Assembly (NCBI GenBank): GCA_934691625.1
Contig: CAKUTA010000004.1
Coordinates: forward strand, 68,167-132,166
Direction: 5' to 3'
Length of the DNA stretch: 64,000 nt
DNA from: an uncultured Bacteroidales bacterium
Lineage (GTDB): Bacteria; Bacteroidota; Bacteroidia; Bacteroidales; UBA932
Shown here: piece by piece, positions 26,181-35,042 of the stretch
Numbering within the stretch: the stretch's first letter is position 1
How the letters are laid out: every line of letters starts with the position of its first letter
Program-made: the position numbers and the translations under genes
The notes under the pieces: model-generated
What the model was told of the DNA's origin: nothing
The model's input: only the letters and a program-made list of their open reading frames with translations
The model's database searches: none

Positions 26181-26981
26181 ATGAAAAAGTTTTTCATGTT
26201 TTTGGCAGTAGCCGGCATTATGGCCGCATCTGCAAACTATGCAGCCGCTCAGGATCAGGCAGCAGAAGCTGCTAGCGAACCTGCTACAGAGGCAGCAGCT
26301 CCAGCTAATGACCTGGCAGCTCTTACCGCAGCAGCTCCTGAAGTTCCTCTTCATCAGCAGCTCAAGACCAAGTTCATCGAGGGTGGCCCTCTCTGGATGG
26401 CGCCTATCGCTCTCGTACTCGTTCTCGGTCTTGCTCTTTCTATCGAGAGAATCCTTTATCTCACATTCGCCAAGACTAACACCAAGAAGCTTGTGGCTAA
26501 TGTAGAGAAAGCTCTTGCTGAAGGTGGCGTAGAGGCAGCTAAGGACGTTTGCCGTAACACCAGAGGTCCTGTAGCAAGCATCTTCTATCAGGGTCTTCTC
26601 CGTTATGAGGAGGGCGTTGACGTAGTAGAGAAAACTATCGTTTCCTACGGTTCTGTACAAATGAGCCTCATGGAGAACGGTATGACATGGATCTCCCTGT
26701 TCATCGCTCTTGCTCCATCTCTCGGATTCTTGGGAACAGTCGTTGGTATGATCGCAGCATTCGATGCTATCCAGGCTGCAGGTGATATTTCACCTAACGT
26801 CGTTGCAGGAGGTATGAAGGTCGCCCTCATCACCACAGTGTTCGGTCTTATCGTAGCTATGATTCTTCAGGTGTTCTTCAACTACATCCTCACCAAGATT
26901 GAAGCTCTTACAACCGATATGGAGGATTCCTCAATTTCCTTCGTTGACGTTCTTACAAAATACGCAGCTAAGACTAAATAA
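26181..26981 (+). CDS. exbB: ExbB/TolQ/MotA-family proton channel
   Basis: 266 aa. Forms, with ExbD, the proton-driven motor that energises TonB. Signal-like N-terminus (MKKFFMFLAVAGIMAAS), an Ala/Glu-rich ~40-residue linker, then three membrane helices: GGPLWMAPIALVLVLGLAL, 'MTWISLFIALAPSLGFLGTVVGMIAAF' and 'MKVALITTVFGLIVAMILQVFFNYIL'. The hallmark segment LAPSLGFLGTVVGMIAAFDAI is intact. The leader and linker are usual in Bacteroidota members. First of four tightly spaced genes. Confidence 0.95.
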   Translation: MKKFFMFLAVAGIMAASANYAAAQDQAAEAASEPATEAAAPANDLAALTAAAPEVPLHQQLKTKFIEGGPLWMAPIALVLVLGLALSIERILYLTFAKTNTKKLVANVEKALAEGGVEAAKDVCRNTRGPVASIFYQGLLRYEEGVDVVEKTIVSYGSVQMSLMENGMTWISLFIALAPSLGFLGTVVGMIAAFDAIQAAGDISPNVVAGGMKVALITTVFGLIVAMILQVFFNYILTKIEALTTDMEDSSISFVDVLTKYAAKTK

Positions 26982-26992
26982 GGATATTCATA

Positions 26993-27439
26993 ATGAAAGA
27001 TCTTAATAAAATATTCAAATGGCTGATGTGGCTGCTCTTCGCTGTCAGTGTCGGCATCCTCGTATGGGGCGTGGTAAAGGGCTATCCTACCAGCGCAGCC
27101 GAGGGTGACAACGGTACAGTGAATGCGCTGATCTACTGGTGCTATGCGATGATCGGTATTGCAGTGTTCTGCGCTGTAGTATTCGGTATTGCAGTGTCTG
27201 TAGCTAACAATCCGAAGAGTCTTGTCAAGATTCTCATCGGTCTTGTTGCTGCGGCTGCTGTCTGCGGGATCGCATACGTACTCGCACCGGCCAGCCCTGC
27301 TATCGGCATGCTCGAGCAGCCGACTGTCGGGACACTTAAGTTCACAGATACTGTTCTTTACATCGTAGCTTTCGCCGGAATCCTGTCTATCATAGCTATC
27401 GTTTTCGGCGAGATCTGGGGTGCAGTACGTAATAAATAA
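26993..27439 (+). CDS. four-helix membrane protein of the exb operon, unknown function
   Basis: 148 aa with four predicted membrane segments: about 11-31 (WLMWLLFAVSVGILVWGVV), 44-66, 74-96 (ILIGLVAAAAVCGIAYVL) and 118-140 (VLYIVAFAGILSIIAIVFGEI). No known motif. It lies 11 bases after exbB and 8 before the first exbD. A similar membrane protein often sits between exbB and exbD in Bacteroidota, so I infer a part in assembling or tuning the proton motor. Confidence 0.75.
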   Translation: MKDLNKIFKWLMWLLFAVSVGILVWGVVKGYPTSAAEGDNGTVNALIYWCYAMIGIAVFCAVVFGIAVSVANNPKSLVKILIGLVAAAAVCGIAYVLAPASPAIGMLEQPTVGTLKFTDTVLYIVAFAGILSIIAIVFGEIWGAVRNK

Positions 27440-27447
27440 TTTGAGAT

Positions 27448-28020
27448 ATGGCTAAAAAGACTCCGGCTCTTAACACAAGCTCAACGGCGGACATCGCGTT
27501 CCTGCTCCTGTGCTACTTCCTCATGACAACAACCATGGGTTCGCAGACAGGTCTCCAGCGCCGTCTTCCGCCTATGCCAGATCCTAACCAGAAAGTTGAA
27601 GACCAGAAGGTCAACAAGAGAAATCTTATTACCGTAAAGATCAACTCTCAGGATAAGCTCTTGGCAGGTACAGAAATGATGGACGTCAGCCAGCTCAAAG
27701 ACAAGATCAAGATTTTCCTTACCAACCCGGCTAACGACCCGACACTTCCGGAAAGAATACCTACCGATATCGAAGGATATGGCAGCTATCCTGTTTCGAA
27801 GGGCGTTATCTCTCTTCAGAACGACCGTGGTACCAGCTATCAGGCATATATCGCAGTTCAGAACGAGCTTGTAAAAGCAGTCAACGAACTCCGCGATGAA
27901 TTCGCCAAGGCGAACTACGGAAAGCCTTTCCTGAATCTTTCAGAGGATAAGCAGGATATCGTGAAGAAGTGCATCCCTCAGAACATATCCGAGGCTGAGC
28001 CTAAGAATGTTGGTAAATAA
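27448..28020 (+). CDS. exbD: ExbD/TolR-family protein, first copy
   Basis: 190 aa. N-terminal 'TPALNTSSTADIAFLLLCYFLMTTTMGSQTGL': the single membrane helix carries the proton-path Asp (TADIAFLL). The periplasmic domain follows, longer than in E. coli ExbD and ending 'NISEAEPKNVGK'. 'LQRRLPPMPDPNQK' after the helix is typical of the Bacteroidota form. Eight bases from the previous gene and 17 to the second exbD. Confidence 0.92.
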   Translation: MAKKTPALNTSSTADIAFLLLCYFLMTTTMGSQTGLQRRLPPMPDPNQKVEDQKVNKRNLITVKINSQDKLLAGTEMMDVSQLKDKIKIFLTNPANDPTLPERIPTDIEGYGSYPVSKGVISLQNDRGTSYQAYIAVQNELVKAVNELRDEFAKANYGKPFLNLSEDKQDIVKKCIPQNISEAEPKNVGK

Positions 28021-28037
28021 TTTGGAGGAATAGGAAT

Positions 28038-28502
28038 ATGTCAAAATTTCGTAAAGAAGATAAAAAAGAAACCCCAGGCATAGCCTCCGGTTCACTTTCC
28101 GATATTGTGTTCATGCTCTTGTTCTTCTTCATGGTGACAACTCAGATGAGAAGCACCGAGGATAAGGTCATGGTTAAACTCCCTGAAGCTTCCGAGGTTG
28201 TCAAACTGGAAAGAAAAGATCTTGCATCATACATCAATGTAGGTCCTCCTACAAGAAACCTGCAGGCAAAGTATGGTACTGACGCACGTATCCAGCTCAA
28301 CGACTCATTCAAGACAGTGACAGACATCCGCGACTTCATCGCTGCAGAGCGTGACGCGATGTCCGAGGCTGACCGCCAGTTTATGAACACAGTTCTTAAA
28401 GTGGACGAGAATGTGAGAATGGGTATCGTAACAGACATCAAACAGGAACTTAGACGCTGCTCGGCCCTGAAAATCATGTATCAGGCACGCAAAGCAGAAT
28501 AA
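28038..28502 (+). CDS. exbD: ExbD/TolR-family protein, second copy
   Basis: 154 aa, a distinct paralogue. 'TPGIASGSLSDIVFMLLFFFMVTTQMRSTEDKVMVKLPEASEV' has the membrane helix with Asp (LSDIVFMLLFFFMV). The short periplasmic domain contains 'IQLNDSFKTVTDIRDFIAAERDAM', and the end is 'IKQELRRCSALKIMYQARKAE'. Two ExbD types per operon suggest a hetero-oligomeric motor. A terminator lies 21 bases after the stop. Confidence 0.92.
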   Translation: MSKFRKEDKKETPGIASGSLSDIVFMLLFFFMVTTQMRSTEDKVMVKLPEASEVVKLERKDLASYINVGPPTRNLQAKYGTDARIQLNDSFKTVTDIRDFIAAERDAMSEADRQFMNTVLKVDENVRMGIVTDIKQELRRCSALKIMYQARKAE

Positions 28503-28523
28503 AAGTTATCTGAAGCTGATATG

Positions 28524-28552
28524 CAATCCCGGAGATTAGTTCTCCGGGATTG
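28524..28552 (+). terminator. terminator of the exb operon
   Basis: 12-bp perfect stem CAATCCCGGAGA/TCTCCGGGATTG with a 5-base loop and then TTTTTTTG. Confidence 0.93.
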
Positions 28553-28556
28553 TTTT

Positions 28557-28588
28557 TTTGTATAAAAAAGCAGATTTGACTATCTTTG
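28557..28588 (+). promoter_or_regulatory. promoter of asnS-udk
   Basis: TTTG (28557-28560), 20 bases, TATCTTTG (28581-28588), 23 bases before the asnS ATG. The -33 box is the end of the exb terminator's T run, so the two signals share DNA. Confidence 0.8.
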
Positions 28589-28611
28589 CTGAAATAACGG
28601 AATTCACAGCA

Positions 28612-30003
28612 ATGGAAACAGTTGTAAGGACGAAAATCAAGGACCTGCTGAAAATGCAGCCGGGCCAGGAGGTACTTGCCAAAGGTTGGGTAAGGACCAA
28701 GAGAGGAAACAAACAGGTAAAATTCATAGCACTTAATGACGGCTCCACGATCAACAATATCCAGATTGTGGCTGAAGCGGAACACTTCAGTGAGGACCTC
28801 CTGAAGAAGATTACCACAGGAGCAAGCCTCGCGGTAAAAGGACAACTCGTGGAATCCCTAGGAAGCGGTCAGCATGTCGAGATAAAGGCGGAAAGCATAG
28901 AAGTCTATGGAGAGTGCGATCCTATGAGATATCCTCTCCAGAAGAAGGACACTTCCCTCGAATACCTTAGGACAGTAGCGCACATGAGGCTCAGGACCAA
29001 CACATTCGGAGCAATCCTGAGAGTAAGGAACGCCATGGCATTCGCCATCCACTCATTCTTCCAGAGCAAAGGCTTCGTTTACCTCAATACTCCTCTTATA
29101 ACCGAGTCTGATGCTGAAGGCGCAGGAGACATGTTCCAGGTGACAACGCTCGACCTGACAAAGGTTCCTATGCATAACGGCAAAGTGGATTTCAGCAAGG
29201 ATTTCTTCGGAAAGAAGACAAGCTTGACCGTAAGCGGACAGCTGGAAGGCGAGCTCGGAGCTACAGCCGTAGGCGAGATCTACACTTTCGGACCGACATT
29301 CAGGGCTGAGAATTCCAATACCCCTCGTCACCTCGCTGAGTTCTGGATGATAGAACCGGAGATGGCGTTCTATGATATGTATCAGACAATGGATCTGGAG
29401 GAGGAGTTCGTAAAGTACCTTGTGCAGTACGCCCTCGACAACTGCATGGATGATATCCAGTTCCTGAATGACAAATACGACGACGGACTTATCGAAAGGC
29501 TCAGGAGCGTCATCGGAACAGAATTCGTGAGACTGACATATACGGAAGGCATCAAGATTCTGGAGGAGTCAGGCCAGCAGTTCGAATATCCTGTCAAATG
29601 GGGTGTCGATCTCCAGAGCGAGCATGAAAGATACCTCGTTGAGAAGCACTTCAAGAAGCCTGTAATCCTGACAGACTATCCTAAGGAGATCAAGGCATTC
29701 TACATGAAGCAGAACGAAGACGGCAAGACTGTCCGCGGAACAGATGTGCTGTTCCCTAAAATCGGTGAAATTATAGGCGGCTCCGAGCGTGAAGCATCTC
29801 TTGAGAAACTTGAGAACCGCATAAATGAGCTCGGAATGAGCAGAAAGAACCTTGAGTGGTACATTGACACCAGAAGATTCGGAACAGTCCCTCACAGCGG
29901 TTTCGGGCTTGGATTCGAGAGGCTTCTCCTGTTCGTGACAGGCATGAGCAACATCAGGGATGTGATTCCATTCCCGAGAACACCTAGGAATGCTGATTTT
30001 TAA
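28612..30003 (+). CDS. asnS: asparaginyl-tRNA synthetase
   Basis: 463 aa from ATG 28612; a start at 28558 would precede the promoter. Charges tRNA-Asn. N-terminal OB fold ([25 protein letters not shown]), then the class II core: motif 1 around '[28 protein letters not shown]', motif 2 '[27 protein letters not shown]', motif 3 '[29 protein letters not shown]'. The Asn-type (not Asp-type) reading rests on overall similarity and length. The uridine kinase gene begins 11 bases after the stop. Confidence 0.95.
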   Translation: METVVRTKIKDLLKMQPGQEVLAKGWVRTKRGNKQVKFIALNDGSTINNIQIVAEAEHFSEDLLKKITTGASLAVKGQLVESLGSGQHVEIKAESIEVYGECDPMRYPLQKKDTSLEYLRTVAHMRLRTNTFGAILRVRNAMAFAIHSFFQSKGFVYLNTPLITESDAEGAGDMFQVTTLDLTKVPMHNGKVDFSKDFFGKKTSLTVSGQLEGELGATAVGEIYTFGPTFRAENSNTPRHLAEFWMIEPEMAFYDMYQTMDLEEEFVKYLVQYALDNCMDDIQFLNDKYDDGLIERLRSVIGTEFVRLTYTEGIKILEESGQQFEYPVKWGVDLQSEHERYLVEKHFKKPVILTDYPKEIKAFYMKQNEDGKTVRGTDVLFPKIGEIIGGSEREASLEKLENRINELGMSRKNLEWYIDTRRFGTVPHSGFGLGFERLLLFVTGMSNIRDVIPFPRTPRNADF

Positions 30004-30014
30004 CATAGAGGACC

Positions 30015-30647
30015 ATGCTGGTAATCGGAATAGCTGGAGGTTCGGGCTCCGGAAAGACAACGGTTGTAAATGCGATAACACATCAGCTTAAGGAACGTGT
30101 GGTGGTGATTCCGCAGGATTCATACTACAAGGACTCCAGCTATCTTCCTCTGGAAGAGCGACAGAAGATCAACTTTGACCATCCTGACGCGATAGACTTC
30201 AAGCTCCTATGCAAGCAGCTGAAGGAGCTGAAAGAGGGAAAGAGCATTGAGCAGCCAGTGTATTCCTATCTTACATGCTCCAGGTCCAAGACAGAGACCA
30301 TAACCGTGGAACCTGCCGATGTCATAATAATAGAAGGCATCCTGGTCTTCACATGCAAGGAGCTGAGGGATCAGATGGATATCAAGATATTCGTTGACGC
30401 AGATGATGATGACAGGCTGATGCGCGTCATGGCAAGGGATATCATCGAGAGGGGCAAGACTGTAGAAACCGTCATTGAGAGATATACCAGGACTGTCAAG
30501 CCGATGTACCTCCAGTTCATCGAGCCGAGCAAGCGGTATGCTGATCTCATCATACCGCAGGGAGGCCACAACAAGGTGGCAATTGACATCATTTCAGCCA
30601 CAATAGAGAAATCCCTTCAGAAGAAAAATGCTTACACGGGACGATAA
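30015..30647 (+). CDS. udk: uridine kinase
   Basis: 210 aa. Phosphorylates uridine and cytidine in pyrimidine salvage. P-loop GIAGGSGSGKTTVVN; 'IPQDSYYKD' and 'NFDHPDAIDFKLL' nucleoside site; 'YSYLTCSRSKTETITVEPADVIIIEGILVF' core; 'RLMRVMARDIIERGKTVETVIERYTRTVKPMYLQFIEPSKRYADLIIPQGGHN' lid and ATP site. Length is standard. Its 3' end overlaps the next gene by 20 bases. Confidence 0.95.
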   Translation: MLVIGIAGGSGSGKTTVVNAITHQLKERVVVIPQDSYYKDSSYLPLEERQKINFDHPDAIDFKLLCKQLKELKEGKSIEQPVYSYLTCSRSKTETITVEPADVIIIEGILVFTCKELRDQMDIKIFVDADDDDRLMRVMARDIIERGKTVETVIERYTRTVKPMYLQFIEPSKRYADLIIPQGGHNKVAIDIISATIEKSLQKKNAYTGR

Positions 30648-31365
30648 GGCAGGACTTTATCTTACGGTGATAGTTCATCTCGTGATTCTGATTATCCTGC
30701 TTGTAGCACAGATAGGGTTTTCCTTGCAAAAGGAGAACTCTTTTGTCATTGACTTCTCCAGACAGGAGGCAATGGAGGCCGAGCAGAAAAAGAAGCAGCT
30801 CGAAGAAGATGTCGAGAAGAAGGTGGACGACCTCATCGCTGCCAAGGTGGACCGGCTGCTTGCAGGAACATCTGGCGTGGAGTTTCGTAACACCACCACA
30901 TCCCGCAATAAGGGGATGCTGAAAGATGACAGGAACACTGATGCGGAGAAACTGTATGCCGATGCAGAAAAGCTTGCCAGGGATCTTAAGAGCGGCCTCA
31001 AGGCCGATCTCAGCAATGACGACTACGTGGAGACGCCGTCCAAGTCCAATGATACAGGAAGCAAGCCGTCGAACAAGACATACAGCGGTCCGTCAGTCCT
31101 CTCATGGCATCTGGACAACCGCAAGGCAAGCCATCTTCCCATTCCTGCATACCGCTGCTATGGAGGAGGTATGGTGACAGTCGTAATAACTGTGAACAAT
31201 GCCGGCAAAGTCATTGATGCACGCATCCTTGATGATGTGTCATCAGATGACAAGTGCCTGCGTGACTTCGCAATAAGAGCGGCAAGGATGTCCGTTTTCT
31301 CGTCATCTCCTGCCGCTCCTTCAAAACAGACTGGCGATATTGTTTACCAGTTTATTGCCCAATAG
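30628..31365 (+). CDS. TonB-like energy-transducing protein
   Basis: 245 aa. Short cytosolic start, one membrane helix (LYLTVIVHLVILIILLVAQIGF), and a charged Glu/Lys-rich coiled segment (EAEQKKKQLEEDVEKKVDDLIAAK). A linker follows, then a TonB C-terminal-like fold: 'IPAYRCYGGGMVTVVITVNNAGKVIDARILDD...LRDFAIRAARMSVF'. The linker lacks a Pro-Lys/Pro-Glu run. The start overlaps udk by 20 bases and the 3' end overlaps the convergent S41 protease gene by 14. It could work with the exb operon two transcription units upstream; that link is inference. Confidence 0.75.
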   Translation: MLTRDDKAGLYLTVIVHLVILIILLVAQIGFSLQKENSFVIDFSRQEAMEAEQKKKQLEEDVEKKVDDLIAAKVDRLLAGTSGVEFRNTTTSRNKGMLKDDRNTDAEKLYADAEKLARDLKSGLKADLSNDDYVETPSKSNDTGSKPSNKTYSGPSVLSWHLDNRKASHLPIPAYRCYGGGMVTVVITVNNAGKVIDARILDDVSSDDKCLRDFAIRAARMSVFSSSPAAPSKQTGDIVYQFIAQ

Positions 31366-32929
31366 CAGTTTTCACCACATTGTCTATATCCAGATATATT
31401 CTGTAGAATGCATTGTCCCCTAGTTTGGAATATCGTCCGATAAGAGCCCGGAGCTGCGTTATCATATAAGGCGCAGTCTTTTCCCACTCACCTGGAGCTG
31501 GAACGATTCCGTCAACGGAAGATGCATACGCCTTGAACTTCGACGGGATATCAAGCCTGTCGAGGAAGGAATCCAGTTTGGAGAAATCATCTATAGATCC
31601 AAGCTGCTTTCCGTATTTATCGAAAATGGCTGAAGCGAAGCGCATCTGCGTGGCCTTCTTGTTGCAGCGTATGTAATATCTCGTCGCAGCTGTCGTGTCC
31701 ATAGGCACGAACACATCAGGAACAATGCCGCCTCCGCCATAGACAGGGCGTCCGCCGGCAGTATGGTATATCTCTGTGCTGTCAACCCGGATGCTGTCCT
31801 TGTCAAACATCTCACCATCTGCATATCTCTTATATATATCATACTGATAGTCATCAGAATATGGTTTCTGGATGCAGCGTCCTGAAGGAGTATAGAACCG
31901 GGCTATTGTCAGACGTATTCCTGAACCATCAGAGAAATACCTGGACTCCTGGACCAGACCTTTTCCATAGGAACGGCGCCCGATGATAGTGCCACGGTCA
32001 TTGTCCTGCATGGCCCCCGCAAAAATCTCGCTTGAAGATGCCGTATTCTCATTGACCAGAACAGAAAGCTTCACATCCTTAAGTATGCCCTTGCCGTCGG
32101 CCTTGTAGTCTTCACGCTTCTGATGCAGCCCCTGAAGATAGACTATTTCATCCCCCTTGTCCAGGAACATGTCGGACAGAAGAAGAGCCTGGTCCAGATA
32201 TCCGCCGCTATTATCCCTGAGATCGAACACAAGATGCTTCATTCCCTTGTCAAGCAGAGTCTGTGCAGCTTCAGAAACTTCTGTGAATGTAGTCCGCGAG
32301 AACTTCGTAAGGCGGATATATCCTGTCCTGCCGTCTATCATGAATGCGGCATCGACACAATGCACCGGAATCTTTCCGCGCTTTATATTGAACGGGATAG
32401 TCTCGTCTCCCCTCTTGACCAGGATGCCGACTTCCGTCCCGGCCTTGCCCTTCATGTGACGGACCATACTGTCCTGCGGGAACTTCACACCTGCGATATT
32501 ACATGAATCAACCTTGAGGATGCGGTCACCTGGCTGCAGTCCCACTTTTTCAGAAGGACCGCCAGGTATCACCTCCAGGACAATCGCTGTATCGTTCGGC
32601 ACATTGAACTGGATACCAATGCCATCAAAATTTCCTGCCAGCTCTGTCTCTGATTTTTCAAGTTCCACAGGAGGCAGATAGACCGAATGAGGGTCGAGGG
32701 CCGCCAGAGATGCCACGATCGCAGCATCTGTCACCTTCTTCACATCCACTGTATCCACGTACGATCTCTGCACCTCCTGCAGAATAAGGTTCAGCTTGCG
32801 CCACTGGGATGTGTCCCCGCCCTGGCGGAAGCTGCGCCCCGTAGTGATAAAGAACAATACCGTACCCAGAATTCCTATGACTATCCCGAGTACGGCAGCT
32901 AAAGAACTTGTCTTGTCTCTCTCTGTCAT
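31352..32929 (-). CDS. ctpA: carboxy-terminal processing protease (S41)
   Basis: 525 aa. N-terminal membrane anchor (AAVLGIVIGILGTVLFFIT), so it acts in the periplasm. PDZ domain about 90-170 ('FDGIGIQFNV', 'VIPGGPSEKVGLQPGDRILKVDSCNI'). The catalytic core has the Ser of 'NENTASSSEIFAGAMQDN' and the Lys of 'GRRSYGKGLVQE'. The C-terminal ~170 residues form an extra domain typical of Bacteroidota members. Trims or degrades envelope proteins from the C-terminus. Last gene of a five-gene minus-strand run (24 bases after the deaminase gene). Confidence 0.93.
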   Translation of the reverse strand: MTERDKTSSLAAVLGIVIGILGTVLFFITTGRSFRQGGDTSQWRKLNLILQEVQRSYVDTVDVKKVTDAAIVASLAALDPHSVYLPPVELEKSETELAGNFDGIGIQFNVPNDTAIVLEVIPGGPSEKVGLQPGDRILKVDSCNIAGVKFPQDSMVRHMKGKAGTEVGILVKRGDETIPFNIKRGKIPVHCVDAAFMIDGRTGYIRLTKFSRTTFTEVSEAAQTLLDKGMKHLVFDLRDNSGGYLDQALLLSDMFLDKGDEIVYLQGLHQKREDYKADGKGILKDVKLSVLVNENTASSSEIFAGAMQDNDRGTIIGRRSYGKGLVQESRYFSDGSGIRLTIARFYTPSGRCIQKPYSDDYQYDIYKRYADGEMFDKDSIRVDSTEIYHTAGGRPVYGGGGIVPDVFVPMDTTAATRYYIRCNKKATQMRFASAIFDKYGKQLGSIDDFSKLDSFLDRLDIPSKFKAYASSVDGIVPAPGEWEKTAPYMITQLRALIGRYSKLGDNAFYRIYLDIDNVVKTAIGQ

Positions 32930-32953
32930 GATAAATGCATTTCAAAATGACTT

Positions 32954-33364
32954 TCAGTCCACATCCACCTGTTCAACTTCTATGCCCGCCTTCCTCAGCA
33001 GGTCTGGCCCATCCTGCAGCCTATAGGCATCGCGATAGACAACACGCCTGATTCCTGCCTGGATGATAAGCTTGGAACATTCGATGCATGGAGAAGCTGT
33101 CACATAAAGTGTGGCATTCTCGCTGCTGTTCCCGGACTTCGCGACCTTTGTGATCGCATTCGCCTCTGCATGAAGCACATAAGGCTTCGTGACCCCGTTT
33201 TCATCCTCGCAAATATTCTCAAACCCGGACGGGGTTCCATTGTACCCGTCCGAGATGATCATGTTGTTCTTGACGATAAGGGCTCCGACCTTGCGGCGCT
33301 TGCAGTAGGAGTTTTCGGCCCAGATATCGGCCATTCTCAGATAGCTGCGGTCAAATTTCTGCAT
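32954..33364 (-). CDS. dCMP deaminase
   Basis: 136 aa. Deaminates dCMP to dUMP for thymidylate synthesis. Zinc site: His in VLHAEANAI with the catalytic Glu, and the two Cys of SPCIECSKLI. 'KVGALIVKNNMIISDGYNGTPSGFEN' is the nucleotide-binding segment typical of ComEB/dCMP deaminases and contains the usual NGTPSG. Length fits the short bacterial form. It lies 9 bases after the acyl-CoA ligase gene. Confidence 0.92.
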   Translation of the reverse strand: MQKFDRSYLRMADIWAENSYCKRRKVGALIVKNNMIISDGYNGTPSGFENICEDENGVTKPYVLHAEANAITKVAKSGNSSENATLYVTASPCIECSKLIIQAGIRRVVYRDAYRLQDGPDLLRKAGIEVEQVDVD

Positions 33365-33373
33365 ATCAATGCT

Positions 33374-35035
33374 TTAGTTTCTCTGATAAAGATATCGTTT
33401 GATGCTCTTCTTAGGGGTTCTCTCGAAATCCTCCGGCATGAATTCGATTTTAGCGATCTTGGCATAATTCGGCACCTGCTTGTTGATTTCAGGAAGTGTC
33501 TCCTGAATCCTCGCCTCCAGCTCAGACTGACTAAGTCCGTCGAGTTCAGCCTGATGGTAGTCAGGATATATAAGGGCGACAAGTGAACCGTGATCCTCGA
33601 TCACAAGCGAATCCACTACGTAGGTGACATTGTTCACCACGCCCTCGATTTCCTCAGGATAGATATTCTGTCCAGATGGACCGAGAATCATGCACTTGGA
33701 CCGTCCTTTCAGGAAGAGATATCCATCATTATCCATGATGCCCATATCACCGGTGTGGAACCAGCCATCTTCCTCAATGACGCTTCTGGTCGCTTCCTCG
33801 TTCTTATAGTAACCAAGAAAAACATTAGGGCCTTTTACAAGCACTTCTCCAGGAATATTGTGCGGGTCGGAAGAGTCTATCTTCATAGACATGTTCATCG
33901 CAGCCTGTCCGCATGAATAAAGCTTCGCGTCTTTCCAGTCCGCATACCCTATGATAGGAGCACATTCTGTCATACCATAACCGACAGTAAACGGAAAACC
34001 TATCTTGCGGAAGAAGCGCTCGACTTCCGGATTAAAGGCTGCGCCGCCGATAATCACCTCATAGAAGCGTCCGCCGAAGGCATTGACAAGTTCGTTGAGA
34101 ATCTTCTTCTGTATGACCTTGTCTATGATAGGCAGATTCATGATCATCTTGTTCCTGTCAAGGATCGGCTTGAGCTTGGACTTATACACTTTTTCGATGA
34201 TAAGAGGCACGGCAATGATGATATGCGGCTTGATGTCAGCGAATGCCTGCATAATGACCTTAGGACTAGGTACCCGAGTAAGGAAATGCACATGGGCGCC
34301 GATTGTCATCTCAAACAGGAATTCGAACATCATTCCATACATGTGGGCGGAAGGAAGCATTGACACCACCTCAGTGGTGTTGTCAAGCTGCGGCATGGCC
34401 TGGACGTGTGCAAATTCGATGTTGGAATAGAGGGCACGGTAAGGGATCATGACACCTTTCGAGAAGCCTGAAGTTCCTGAAGTATAGTTGATAAGCGCCA
34501 GTTCGTCAGCGCTGTCCTCATAATAGTCAAGGTCTTCCGGGCCAAAATTGTTCGGATACTTGTGCCCGAAACTTTCATTCAGATGCTCGCGGACCTGGGA
34601 CATCTCTGCTGTCCTGGAATAGAGGAAGCCGAATGTATTGATCTGCACTACGACATAGAGCCCAGGCATCTCCGCCTCGGAAAGGTTCTCCCAGATGACC
34701 TCGTCAACGAAAAGCACTTTAGCCTCGGAATGGTTCACGAGGTAATGGATATTTCCAGGCTTGAACTCGTGGAGAATCGGAACCGGAACAGCACCATAAG
34801 TCAGTGCAGCAAGAAAACTTACGCCCCAGTTCGCCTGATTCCTGGAGCAGATGGCCACCTTGTCACCTTTTACCAGTCCGCACTGCTCGAATGCGATGTG
34901 AAGTTTTGCAATACGTCTTGCGACATCCCTGTAGGCCAGGTCCTGTCCCTTGTAGTTAGACAATGCCGGGCGATCCCAGTTTTCCCTGAAACTCTTTTCC
35001 AGGAGCTTGTTTACTGAATGAAATTCCATCTTCAA
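33374..35035 (-). CDS. long-chain acyl-CoA (or acyl-ACP) ligase, AMP-forming
   Basis: 553 aa. Activates a fatty acid via an acyl-adenylate. P-loop-like YTSGTSGFSKGVM; 'VGYGMTECAPIIGYADW' (A5); 'GWFHTGDMGIMDNDGYLFLKGRSKCMI' (A7/A8); C-terminal catalytic Lys in TPKKSIKRYLY. No signal or TM; cytosolic or membrane-associated. Length is nearer to bacterial FadD than to the longer FACL type. The upstream neighbour is a large anchored protein of unknown role (7 bases away) and downstream is dCMP deaminase; the mixture gives no clear pathway. The chain length of the substrate cannot be told. Confidence 0.88.
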   Translation of the reverse strand: MKMEFHSVNKLLEKSFRENWDRPALSNYKGQDLAYRDVARRIAKLHIAFEQCGLVKGDKVAICSRNQANWGVSFLAALTYGAVPVPILHEFKPGNIHYLVNHSEAKVLFVDEVIWENLSEAEMPGLYVVVQINTFGFLYSRTAEMSQVREHLNESFGHKYPNNFGPEDLDYYEDSADELALINYTSGTSGFSKGVMIPYRALYSNIEFAHVQAMPQLDNTTEVVSMLPSAHMYGMMFEFLFEMTIGAHVHFLTRVPSPKVIMQAFADIKPHIIIAVPLIIEKVYKSKLKPILDRNKMIMNLPIIDKVIQKKILNELVNAFGGRFYEVIIGGAAFNPEVERFFRKIGFPFTVGYGMTECAPIIGYADWKDAKLYSCGQAAMNMSMKIDSSDPHNIPGEVLVKGPNVFLGYYKNEEATRSVIEEDGWFHTGDMGIMDNDGYLFLKGRSKCMILGPSGQNIYPEEIEGVVNNVTYVVDSLVIEDHGSLVALIYPDYHQAELDGLSQSELEARIQETLPEINKQVPNYAKIAKIEFMPEDFERTPKKSIKRYLYQRN

Positions 35036-35042
35036 ATAATTT

